DNA of 59,578 nucleotides, taken from NCBI RefSeq assembly GCF_007992435.1, contig NZ_BKAG01000049.1:1-59578 (forward strand), in the 5' to 3' direction. Below the pieces are notes generated by a model. It saw only the letters and a program-made list of their open reading frames with translations, ran no database searches and had not been told where the DNA came from. Every line of letters starts with the position of its first letter. Within the stretch, counting starts at the first letter, position 1. The position numbers were made by a program, and so were the translations under genes. Below, one piece after another: positions 26,384 through 34,363 of this stretch. The stretch comes from Prosthecobacter gellanilyticus (lineage in GTDB: Bacteria > Verrucomicrobiota > Verrucomicrobiia > Verrucomicrobiales > Verrucomicrobiaceae).

Positions 26384-27832
26384 ATGAAGTCCCCCCAGTC
26401 CACCCGCCGGCGGTTCCTCGGCCAGAGTGCCTGCTCCGCCGTGAGCAGCATCCCCATGATGAACACGCTGCTGAATCTGCAGATGGCAGGGAAGGCCGCC
26501 GCGCAGGCGCCGGTGTCTGACTACAAGACGCTCGTCTGCTTCTTCCTCCACGGCGGCATGGACAGCTACAACTGGCTGGTGCCACGTGATGCGACCCGCC
26601 ATGGCATCTACTCCGCCACGCGTGGAAATCTGGCGCTGGGCAGCGGCCAGGTCCTGCCGCTGAACCAAAGCGGTGGCGATGGCCAGCTCTACGGCATCCA
26701 CCCGAGCTGCACGGGCATCCAGCAGCTCTTCAATGGCCTCGGTGGTGACACGAACAAACGCCGCGCTGCCTTCCTGACCAATGTAGGCACTCTCATCGAG
26801 CCAGTGACCAAAGCGCAGTATCTGGCGGAAAGCGTGCCGCTGCCGAAGTCTCTCTACTCGCATAGCGATCAGGTGGACCAGTGGCAAACCTCCGTGCCGC
26901 AGGGCCTTTCACAACTCAGCGGCTGGGGCGGTCGTCTGGCGGACCTCATGCACACCACGGCGAATGGTTCCACCAGCATCGCCATGAACATCTCGCTGGC
27001 GGGAAACAATCTCTTCCAGGTGGGGAACAACACCACGCAGTTCGTCGTCACGAACAGCGGTGCGCTGCGTCTCTCCGGTGAGGATCAGCTGAGTGCCACG
27101 CACCCGCTGCGCCTGAAGAATGCCGCGCACAAGAGCATCATCGAGCAGACTTATGGGAACATGATGCAGCAGTCCTATGCGCAGCTAACCAAAAGCAGCA
27201 TCGAGCTCCAGGAGTTCTTCCTCCAGCAGTTTAACAACTACAACGCCAGTGCCATCACGGGCCTCTTTCCTGCCAATAATTGGATAGGCGATAACTTCCT
27301 CGCGGCGGCGAAGATGATCGCGCTGCGTCAGGCACTGGGCTTGCATCGTCAGACCATCTTCATCAGTCATCCAGGTTGGGATCATCACCTGGAGCTTCTC
27401 GACTCCCAGGAGGAGATGCTGGACACGCTGGATGATGCCGTCTTCGCCTTCCAGCGCGCCATCGAGCAGCTCGGCCTGCAGGACAGCGTGGTCACCTTCA
27501 CCGCGTCTGACTTCGGCCGCACGCTGCGCAGCAATGGCCGCGGCACTGATCATGCCTGGGGTGGCAATGCCATGGTCATGGGCGGCCCTGTGCAGGGTGG
27601 CCGTATCTACGGCACCTTCCCGAATCTGGCGCTCGAGAGCAATGATGACACCGGCTATGGCGGCCGCCTCATCCCGACCACCAGCGTGGACCAGTTCTTC
27701 GCGGAACTGCTGCGCTGGTTCGGCGTGCCTGCGGCCAGCATGAGCACCGTGCTGCCAAACATCAGCCACTTCTACAACGTGAACTCCAGCAGTCTGCCCA
27801 TCGGTTTCTTGAAGCCGGGAATGTGGTCTTGA
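26384..27832 (+). CDS. DUF1501 family protein, Tat-exported
   Basis: A 482-residue protein with a Tat signal (STRRRFLGQSACSAV). The family hallmarks are 'KTLVCFFLHGGMDSYNWLVP', a central 'LPKSLYSHSDQVDQWQ', and 'TFTASDFGRTLRSNGRGTDHAWGGN'. The fold belongs to the sulfatase/alkaline-phosphatase-like group. DUF1501 genes usually sit next to a DUF1800 gene and the two are thought to act together outside the cytoplasm; no DUF1800 gene is in this window. The upstream neighbour is a toxin-antitoxin pair behind a terminator, so it has its own promoter. Confidence 0.92.
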   Translation: MKSPQSTRRRFLGQSACSAVSSIPMMNTLLNLQMAGKAAAQAPVSDYKTLVCFFLHGGMDSYNWLVPRDATRHGIYSATRGNLALGSGQVLPLNQSGGDGQLYGIHPSCTGIQQLFNGLGGDTNKRRAAFLTNVGTLIEPVTKAQYLAESVPLPKSLYSHSDQVDQWQTSVPQGLSQLSGWGGRLADLMHTTANGSTSIAMNISLAGNNLFQVGNNTTQFVVTNSGALRLSGEDQLSATHPLRLKNAAHKSIIEQTYGNMMQQSYAQLTKSSIELQEFFLQQFNNYNASAITGLFPANNWIGDNFLAAAKMIALRQALGLHRQTIFISHPGWDHHLELLDSQEEMLDTLDDAVFAFQRAIEQLGLQDSVVTFTASDFGRTLRSNGRGTDHAWGGNAMVMGGPVQGGRIYGTFPNLALESNDDTGYGGRLIPTTSVDQFFAELLRWFGVPAASMSTVLPNISHFYNVNSSSLPIGFLKPGMWS

Positions 27833-27879
27833 TCTTCACCTCGATCTAGATCGAGCGCGTTCCTCCCGTATCATCTCGC

Positions 27880-28602
27880 ATGCTTGTCATTCCTATTCTG
27901 CTTCTCGTCGTCTGCATCGGCATCTGCCGCTGGGCTTCAGGGCGCTACGAGGACATGTGGCAGCAGGGCTCGAAAGAGCGCGTGCCCACCGCGCACACGG
28001 GTGCTGAGATGGCGCAGCTGTTCTTCAATTTCGAAGGCATCAGCGATGTCGAGATCATTGAGCACAACGGCGTGGTCACGAACTACTTCGATCCCTCGCG
28101 CCGTCGCCTGTTTCTGAATCGTGAAGTCGCTAAGGGCACCACCATGGCCGCCTGGACCGTGGCCCTGCATGAGGCCGGTCACGCCGCGCAGGAAGGCGAG
28201 GCCTTGGGCGAGCTGAAGTGGCGCCAGTCCGTGATCAAGCTCACGCGCTATGCACCCACATTGGCCGCGGTGATTGCCGTCGGCGCCATGATCCTGCTCA
28301 AGTTTCCGCCACGCTTTGCCATGATGGCCCTTTTGGCCATGTGCCTCGTCATCTTGCTGTTGAACCTCGGGACGATGAGCACCGAGTTCAAAGCCAACGC
28401 CAGCGTCCGTCGCTTCCTGGAAAAGCACCTCGCCAAATGGTCCTTGGCCCGGGACAAGATGGATGGGTATCTGCATCGCGCCGCCACGCGCGAGGTCGGA
28501 GACATGCTGCGTTCCCCGCGTTACTTTTTCTTCAGCGCCATGCCTGGAACCGGGGCCTCACGACCGGTGAAGAAGGATGAGATGACCGATCCCAAGGCGT
28601 GA
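27880..28602 (+). CDS. Zinc metallopeptidase, YugP-like membrane protein
   Basis: A 240-residue membrane peptidase. An N-terminal anchor (MLVIPILLLVVCIGICRW) is followed by the HEAGH zinc motif (WTVALHEAGHAAQEGE, about 92-96) and two adjacent hydrophobic helices (about 124-165). Length and order match the neutral zinc metallopeptidase family 2 (YugP-like). The substrate is unknown. It follows DUF1501 by 47 nt and may share its transcript. Confidence 0.9.
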   Translation: MLVIPILLLVVCIGICRWASGRYEDMWQQGSKERVPTAHTGAEMAQLFFNFEGISDVEIIEHNGVVTNYFDPSRRRLFLNREVAKGTTMAAWTVALHEAGHAAQEGEALGELKWRQSVIKLTRYAPTLAAVIAVGAMILLKFPPRFAMMALLAMCLVILLLNLGTMSTEFKANASVRRFLEKHLAKWSLARDKMDGYLHRAATREVGDMLRSPRYFFFSAMPGTGASRPVKKDEMTDPKA

Positions 28603-28624
28603 GGGAGTCGCGGGGCGACTTCCC
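28603..28624. terminator. Hairpin between convergent genes
   Basis: GGGAGTCGC pairs with GCGACTTCCC with one bulged T, directly after the metallopeptidase stop and 12 nt from the end of the opposing gene. There is no T-run, so terminator function is uncertain. Confidence 0.45.
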
Positions 28625-28635
28625 CACACTTCCGG

Positions 28636-29685
28636 TTACGCCTTCAGAGCCCAGTCCAGCAGCGCCTGCGCATCACGCCAGACTCCGCCCTCGGTGTCAT
28701 TTAGCACCACCACGATGCGGCGCCTGCCATTGCGCTCACCACTGGCTACAAGGCAGTAGCCTGCGGCATCGGTATAACCAGTTTTCATACCATCACAGTA
28801 GCCAGCGCTGCGCAGCACACGGTTCGTGTTGGACAGCTCCGTGGTCTTGCCGTTCGGCCACTTGAAGGTGTAGCTGGTCATCTTCACGATCTTGCGGACG
28901 TCCGGCAGCTTGTCACAAGCCTTGGCGATCACGCTCAGCTCACGCGCCGTGGAGAAAGGCTCGTCACCATCCTTGGTCGGCAGACCATGCGGATTGCGGT
29001 AGTGGCTGTTGGCCAGGCCGAGTTCTTTGCACTTCGCATTCATCTTGGCCACAAAGGCTTCCACACTGCCCGCATTGTCGCGGGCCAGTGCTTGCGCGAT
29101 GTCGTTGGAGCTCTTCACCAGCACCGCGCTCAGCAACTGGCGGCGTGTGTACTGCTCACCCGCCTTGATGCCGAGACGCACGGGCGCGCACTGTGTGTCG
29201 CTCTGCTCCACGGTGATGATCTTGTCCAGATCACCGGTCTCGACCACAATCAGCGCGGTCATCAGCTTCGTGGTGCTGGCGATCGCGCCCTGCTTGTCGG
29301 AGTTCTTCTCCCAAAGGATCTCATCCGAGGTGGGATCAATGACGATCACACGATCCGCCGTGACGAGAGGGATGGGGCCGCGCAGTTGCTTGATCTCCAC
29401 CTCACGGCGCACGCGCTTCGTCTTCTCCACCTCTTCACTGAGTTGCTTCTTCAGCATCTCCACGGTCTGCTCACGCGAGACCAGGTCCAGGCGCTGGCCT
29501 TCGATGATCTGCTTCTGCTTGGTGATCTCGGACTCGCGGCGAATCACGTCCGCCTCCTTGGCATTCACCTCCTCCTCCCGCCACTTCAGGCGGGCTTCTT
29601 TTTCAGGGTCGCCACAGCCAGTGCCGACCAGGGCGAGCGCCGTGGCGAGCAGGGTGGTTTTGAAGACATGTGCGGCAGGCTTCAT
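28636..29685 (-). CDS. D-alanyl-D-alanine carboxypeptidase (S11), lipoprotein with coiled coil
   Basis: A 349-residue penicillin-binding peptidase that trims the terminal D-Ala of peptidoglycan stems. The lipobox ends at Cys24 (LVGTGC). A charged coiled coil follows (about 28-100), then the S11 domain with STTK (Ser137 nucleophile, Lys140), SSN (192-194) and KTG (301-303). The usual C-terminal amphipathic anchor of PBP5 is absent; the N-terminal lipid and coiled coil take its place, an unusual layout. It lies 15 nt downstream of aroD on the same strand, so the two are probably co-transcribed. Confidence 0.9.
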   Translation of the reverse strand: MKPAAHVFKTTLLATALALVGTGCGDPEKEARLKWREEEVNAKEADVIRRESEITKQKQIIEGQRLDLVSREQTVEMLKKQLSEEVEKTKRVRREVEIKQLRGPIPLVTADRVIVIDPTSDEILWEKNSDKQGAIASTTKLMTALIVVETGDLDKIITVEQSDTQCAPVRLGIKAGEQYTRRQLLSAVLVKSSNDIAQALARDNAGSVEAFVAKMNAKCKELGLANSHYRNPHGLPTKDGDEPFSTARELSVIAKACDKLPDVRKIVKMTSYTFKWPNGKTTELSNTNRVLRSAGYCDGMKTGYTDAAGYCLVASGERNGRRRIVVVLNDTEGGVWRDAQALLDWALKA

Positions 29686-29700
29686 ATCACAGATGGAAAG

Positions 29701-30417
29701 TTAGAGTTCGGCGAGCAATTCCTTCAGGCGTGCGGCAGGCCACTGACCGGGGGCATTGGACTCACCAATGAAGCCGTAGTTCAGCAGGCTGCCAGCCTTT
29801 GCAAGCACCAACCGGGAGATGCGGCCCCACGGCCCCATGCCCATGCTGGAAAGGCGGAGACGATGCTGGTCCCCGGTGATCTGCATCAGACGCACCAAAT
29901 CTGCCTGGGAGTTCAGAAACGTGGCGATCTTCACCGCATCCAGCCCGGCAGGCTGGGCAAAGCCGATGGCGCCTCGCAGTACATCATCTCCAGGGGTTGC
30001 CTGGAAGTCATGGAAGGATCCCATGACCTTCACGCCTTTGGCATGCGCCTTCTCCACGATCGGCTTCATCTCCATCGCACTGCGAAGTTCGATGTCGACC
30101 AGGATCGCCAGATCCAGCAGCGGCTCGATCATCGCCATGCGCTCCGCCGCGACAACGCTGCCCTGGCCGCCCTCGGCCGGGTGACGTGCGGTGAGCAGGA
30201 TGGGGGTGGCATTCTCGCCGTGAACCAAGGCATCCCGCACCTCGTCCGCGGGCATTTTGAGGGTGTCGAGCCGAAGCTCGATCAGGTCACAGGTGGCCTC
30301 GCGCTGGTCGCGCGGCATCCGGGCCCAGGTGGACAGGGTAGCGGCATCCGGGATGACCCCCACGGTCAGCGGACGGGTCGCTTGCAGAGGGCTTTGGGTA
30401 GAAACAAGTTGTGCCAT
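29701..30417 (-). CDS. aroD: Type I 3-dehydroquinate dehydratase
   Basis: A 238-residue enzyme of the shikimate pathway (3-dehydroquinate to 3-dehydroshikimate). The type I active site is visible: DLIELRLD strand, His136 in GSFHDF, Schiff-base Lys163 in DAVKIAT, and a C-terminal 'RLVLAKAGSLLNYGFIGE' segment near the lid. It is divergent from the sugar transferase gene; the 61-nt AT-rich spacer must hold both promoters. Confidence 0.93.
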   Translation of the reverse strand: MAQLVSTQSPLQATRPLTVGVIPDAATLSTWARMPRDQREATCDLIELRLDTLKMPADEVRDALVHGENATPILLTARHPAEGGQGSVVAAERMAMIEPLLDLAILVDIELRSAMEMKPIVEKAHAKGVKVMGSFHDFQATPGDDVLRGAIGFAQPAGLDAVKIATFLNSQADLVRLMQITGDQHRLRLSSMGMGPWGRISRLVLAKAGSLLNYGFIGESNAPGQWPAARLKELLAEL

Positions 30418-30436
30418 TCGCTAGGAATGTTATAAT
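30409..30436 (+). promoter_or_regulatory. Candidate sigma70 promoter for the sugar transferase
   Basis: TTGTGC at 30409-30414 and a consensus TATAAT at 30431-30436 are 16 bp apart, 43 nt before the start codon. Only half of the -35 box matches, so this is a moderate call. Confidence 0.5.
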
Positions 30437-30478
30437 TTTAATAGGAATAAACTAATTCAGAATTGGTTACTCATCAAT

Positions 30479-31873
30479 ATGCTGGGTCGAAGACAGGAAA
30501 TCAATTTGCAGCTCACAGAGTTGTTAGACAGCGCCCTTCTCGGGTTCTGTCTTTGGTTGGCCCATTTTCTGAGAGCCTCACTGGCACCGAGCTTCTGGCC
30601 TGACTTGGTGGAGATCCCGCCGCTCGAAGAGCTCTACTGGATCATGGCCGTGGTGGTGCCTTTCACGCCGGTCGCCTTGGAGATGCGCGGCTTCTACTCA
30701 AACATCTTCCACAAGACTCCTGGCAAAAGCCTGCGCCAGCTCGCGGAGACTCTGGTCATCATGGGCATGGTCATCGGCACGATGGTGGTCTTTCTGAAAT
30801 GGAGCGTGCCCAGCCGTGCGGTGGTCATCCTGGCCATTTCCTTGTCGGCGGTCGCCCTGCTGCTCCGTGAAGCCTTTCAGCGCGAGCAGATCCGCCGCAG
30901 TCTCGCCACTGGCAAAGGGCGTGAACGTGTGATCGTCGCCGGTGCCGCGCAGGACGTGATGCACTTTGAAGATCAAATGCCGCCGGAGCAGCGCGCCGGT
31001 ATCGAGGTCGTCGCACGGATCGATATCACGCAGCAACCTGTGAGTGATCTCGTGAAGGCCATGCATGAAGTCTCCGCCTCACGCGTGCTCTTCGCCGCGC
31101 AGCATGTGCATTTCGGTAAGATCGAGGAAGCCGTGCAGGCCTGTGAAACGGAAGGCGTGGAGGCCTGGATCTCCGCGGACTTCTTCCAGACCGCCATCGC
31201 GCGTCCCACCTTTGACGTGTTCGGTGGCAAGCTCATGCTCGTCTTCCACAGCACACCGCAGATCTCATGGTCCCTGGTGTTCAAGGACATCATGGACCGC
31301 ATCGGCGCCTTCGTGCTGCTCCTGCTCACCTCGCCGTTTTGGATCATGGCCGCCATCGGCATTCGTCTCGCTTCCAAGGGGCCCGTCTTCTTCCGCCAGG
31401 AGCGCTCCGGACTGTATGGGAAGCCTTTCAACATGTGGAAGTTCCGCACCATGCACACCGATGCGGAGACCAAGCGCGCCGAGCTGGAATGTCTCAACGA
31501 GATGGACGGCCCCGTCTTCAAAATCAAAGACGATCCCCGCATTTTTGGTTTGGGCCGCTGGCTGCGAAAAACCAGCATCGACGAACTGCCGCAACTGCTC
31601 AATGTGCTGCGCGGCGAGATGAGCCTCGTCGGCCCGCGACCGCTGCCCGTGTATGAGATCAACCGCATCGAGAAGCATGCGCAGCGCCGCCGTCTCAGCG
31701 TGAAGCCCGGCCTCACCTGTCTCTGGCAGGTCACCGGCCGCAACGGCATCAAGAACTTCGAAGACTGGGTCGCCCTCGATCTCAAGTACATCGACAACTG
31801 GTCCCTCTGGCTGGACCTCAAGATCCTCGTGAAGACCCTTCCTGCCGTCCTTCGCGGCCTCGGCGCTTCTTGA
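30479..31873 (+). CDS. Undecaprenyl-phosphate sugar-1-phosphate transferase (polyprenyl glycosylphosphotransferase)
   Basis: A 464-residue initiating enzyme of exopolysaccharide or O-antigen synthesis that loads a sugar-1-phosphate on undecaprenyl phosphate. The N-terminal third has four membrane helices, the middle is a Rossmann-like soluble domain, and the C-terminal third is the bacterial sugar transferase domain with its own helix (FVLLLLTSPFWIMAAIGI), 'RQERSGLYGKPFNMWKFRTM', 'LRKTSIDELPQL' and 'SLVGPRPLP'. No other glycosyltransferase is adjacent. In PEP-CTERM organisms such genes often belong to exosortase-linked polysaccharide loci, and a PEP-CTERM protein lies 2.5 kb away. Confidence 0.92.
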   Translation: MLGRRQEINLQLTELLDSALLGFCLWLAHFLRASLAPSFWPDLVEIPPLEELYWIMAVVVPFTPVALEMRGFYSNIFHKTPGKSLRQLAETLVIMGMVIGTMVVFLKWSVPSRAVVILAISLSAVALLLREAFQREQIRRSLATGKGRERVIVAGAAQDVMHFEDQMPPEQRAGIEVVARIDITQQPVSDLVKAMHEVSASRVLFAAQHVHFGKIEEAVQACETEGVEAWISADFFQTAIARPTFDVFGGKLMLVFHSTPQISWSLVFKDIMDRIGAFVLLLLTSPFWIMAAIGIRLASKGPVFFRQERSGLYGKPFNMWKFRTMHTDAETKRAELECLNEMDGPVFKIKDDPRIFGLGRWLRKTSIDELPQLLNVLRGEMSLVGPRPLPVYEINRIEKHAQRRRLSVKPGLTCLWQVTGRNGIKNFEDWVALDLKYIDNWSLWLDLKILVKTLPAVLRGLGAS

Positions 31874-32321
31874 GAAATTGAGCTGTCGTTGGTTAGGCTT
31901 GCGACGCCGAAGTCGCGAAGCGTCCCGGAGTGCGGTGGCAGAGATGCACGGGCCACCGTGCGTCGTCGACACCGCTCTCGAGCGCACACGACATTCTCCT
32001 GCTCCAAGGTCGTTCTGTGCGCACGGCAATCAACTCATCCCATATTCAACCATGTGTGAGTGCACACCATACACTGAAGTCGCGAAGCGTCCTGGACTGC
32101 GCCGGCCCTCCGGCGCTTTCGCCGAAGAGAGTGATCCACAAGCTTCAAGAGAGGCTCAACCCCAACTGACCTTCGCATTCACTCTGCGTGAACTCCATCA
32201 TCAGGCCTTCGAGAGCGCCAGAGGGCAGGCGCACTCCAGGACGCTGCCGCGAAGCCCGCCATGCCACGATTCAACCAGCCTAACTAAAAGTCTAACATTG
32301 TGGTGGTTCGCCTCACCCGTC
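31874..32321. repeat. Intergenic region with three copies of a REP-like element
   Basis: Copies lie at 31909-31940 and 32076-32121 (same orientation) and at 32210-32254 (inverted). Copy 2 and the inverted copy share about 35 bp with four differences around the core AGCGTCCTGGA(C/G)TGCGCC; both fold as GCGCC...GGCGC. Copy 1 matches only the first part (GAAGTCGCGAAGCGTCC). No gene is visible. A GGTTAGGC word precedes copy 1 and CCTAAC follows copy 3. Confidence 0.75.
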
Positions 32322-33122
32322 TCAATTCTCCTTCGGCTGCGCCTTGTCCTTGTCAGCGCCGCCTTCAGGCTTCGCCGGAGTCTCCGTTGAACCATTGCCA
32401 TTCTTCTTGTTATCCGCCTGGGAGGTCGGCGGCACGCGGAAGAGCTTGCCGGAATACGGATCCTTCACCTTCTCACCGGCAGGCAGGCCGGTCACATCCA
32501 CCAGCTGCTTTTTCGAAGGGTCGGTATAAGGACTCACCACCATCCCTGGGCGGCCCGCCACCGGAGTGCCAAATGGCAGGTTCTCTTCCACCGCCGGCAC
32601 TGCAGGGAGCACGGGGGCTGGTGTGACAGTGCTGGACTTCGGCGCAGGTGTGTCAGTCACCACCTTGTCAGGCACCTTGTTGCCTGAAGAGCGGTTCCTC
32701 GCGGGAGTGGGTGAAGGTGTCGGCCCTTCATCATCCACGATCACCGGGGAGCTTCTCCGCGGCCTGCTCGGTGCGGTGTAGCGCTCCACGGTGCGCGGAC
32801 GATACGGCACGCGATCATAGTCCGCTCTCAGATTGCGGTTCGTCTGATAGGTGCTGCGATACGGCACCTGGCGGATCGCCCGCGGCTCCGTGTAGGGCTG
32901 CTGCGTCTGAAACGGAGCATTCGTGGAGGCATACGCACTGCCGCCGTAGTAGCCCGGGTAGTAACCACGGCTGTAGTCCGTGCCCAGATAGGTGAAGAGG
33001 CCTTTGCTCTGGATCTCACGCATCGCGTAGCGTGGGGGCAGTTTGCAGCTGGCCAGCGCACCGGCGATCACGGTCATGGCAATCAGGCGCATCGCAAGGC
33101 GGGCGGTCGTTTCCGTTTTCAT
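32322..33122 (-). CDS. Low-complexity lipoprotein of unknown function
   Basis: A 266-residue protein with a lipoprotein signal (lipobox ALASC, Cys near 26), a Tyr/Gly/Arg-rich first half (YYPGYYGGSAY, then repeated YRP segments) and a Pro/Ser/Thr/Lys-rich second half. The start at 33122 is chosen because the signal begins there; 22 upstream residues would precede it. Near the C-terminus 'VVSPYTDP...LVDVTGLPAG...DPYSGKLFRVP' resembles the end of the unrelated-looking protein at 47390-48376. It is probably envelope-anchored. Confidence 0.75.
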   Translation of the reverse strand: MKTETTARLAMRLIAMTVIAGALASCKLPPRYAMREIQSKGLFTYLGTDYSRGYYPGYYGGSAYASTNAPFQTQQPYTEPRAIRQVPYRSTYQTNRNLRADYDRVPYRPRTVERYTAPSRPRRSSPVIVDDEGPTPSPTPARNRSSGNKVPDKVVTDTPAPKSSTVTPAPVLPAVPAVEENLPFGTPVAGRPGMVVSPYTDPSKKQLVDVTGLPAGEKVKDPYSGKLFRVPPTSQADNKKNGNGSTETPAKPEGGADKDKAQPKEN

Positions 33123-33284
33123 AGGATCGGGTGCGTTGAGGTGGAGTTGCTGAACTTTAAGAACTGTGAGACTCAGCGGCAAGAGCATTCTCGGGAGCTT
33201 TTGGTCGTCTTTGTCAGGGTTGAGAGTCCTTAACCAAACTAAAGCTTTTCGCCGCTAGGCCTAACATAAGATGCGGTCACGACT

Positions 33285-34340
33285 TCAAGCGCCCAGCTTG
33301 ATGCGGATCGCCTCCAGGCTGGTGTTCTTCAAAAGGATCACGCCCTTCTCATCCAGCAGGTAGATCGTGGGGAAGTTGCGCAGGTTGAACATGCTGGTGA
33401 TCGGCCCGCTGGTGGTGCCGTCAGACCAGTTCCGGAAGTTTACCTCATAGGTCTGGTAAGCCTTCTTGGCCTCTTCTGGGATGTCCGTGTTCACGCCCAG
33501 CACCACCACACCTTTTTCCTTCGTGTCGGTGGCCAGCTTGTTCATCAGCGGGATCGTGCCGTGGCAGGCATGGCACCAGCCGCCCCAGAAGATGAGCACC
33601 ACCTTCTTCCCTTTGAAATCCGCCAGCTTGAAGGCGCCGCCGTCCACATCCTTGCCCTCAATGTCAGGGCAGGGGCTGCCCACGGAGAGGTTCTGCAGCT
33701 CAAACATGGTCCGGCTCGTCTGATCCGCGAGCGGGAAGCCATTGATGGCGGAGTCGCCGAACTTCGCGCTGATCTCCTGGAAGTAGTTCATGGCCTGCTC
33801 CTTCGCCTCGGCCGCGGTCTTCTCATCCGTGGCGGCCTCATAGCGGCGGAAATGCTGCATGCCCAGCGCATAGGTGGCGGCGGCCTGCTCCGTCTTGTTC
33901 GGGTTCTGCTCGCGCACCGCCTTCAGGATCGGTCCACCAATCTCATAAGGGTAGAATTCGAGTGACTTCACCGCTGCGGCAATGCCTGAATGCTTCACAT
34001 GCGAGGTGCCCAGCATCTGCAGCGCCGTCTGCCCTTCAGGGAAGCCGCTGGCCTGCGTGACCAGCCAGGAAACACCCACCGCAGATCCTGCATCACCCAG
34101 GTGCTCCTGCACCATCGCCAGCACCTTCTTCGCATACGGCTCCGCGCTCGGCACTGTGGCGCGATACTTGTCCTTCTCCTCCTCGGTCTTCGCCTCGATG
34201 ATCTTCATCGTGTTCGCCCGCACTGTGTTTTCATACTCATCGATCAGCGCGCGGATGGCCTTGGCCGTGGCATCGGGTTCCTGAGCATGAAGGGTCAGGC
34301 TGAGGCAGAGGCTGGTAAGCAGGACGAGCAGGGGTTTCAT
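33285..34340 (-). CDS. TlpA-like thioredoxin-fold protein, exported
   Basis: A 351-residue protein with a signal peptide (cleavage near LHAQ), a helical N-terminal region of about 190 residues, and a C-terminal thioredoxin domain. The active site is WCHAC (Cys256, Cys259), an unusual CHAC dipeptide, and the cis-Pro segment is NFPTIYLLD. Such proteins reduce or rearrange disulfides in the periplasm, for example during cytochrome maturation. It lies 23 nt downstream of the CAP/PEP-CTERM gene on the same strand. Confidence 0.9.
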   Translation of the reverse strand: MKPLLVLLTSLCLSLTLHAQEPDATAKAIRALIDEYENTVRANTMKIIEAKTEEEKDKYRATVPSAEPYAKKVLAMVQEHLGDAGSAVGVSWLVTQASGFPEGQTALQMLGTSHVKHSGIAAAVKSLEFYPYEIGGPILKAVREQNPNKTEQAAATYALGMQHFRRYEAATDEKTAAEAKEQAMNYFQEISAKFGDSAINGFPLADQTSRTMFELQNLSVGSPCPDIEGKDVDGGAFKLADFKGKKVVLIFWGGWCHACHGTIPLMNKLATDTKEKGVVVLGVNTDIPEEAKKAYQTYEVNFRNWSDGTTSGPITSMFNLRNFPTIYLLDEKGVILLKNTSLEAIRIKLGA

Positions 34341-34363
34341 AAGGTCGGGAGCGAATCAGGGAA

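Noticed and set aside
32076..32121. Possible tRNA-like or small RNA fold in the sugar-transferase downstream region
   Set aside because: No acceptor stem, anticodon or T-loop pattern; the structure is explained by REP-like palindromes.
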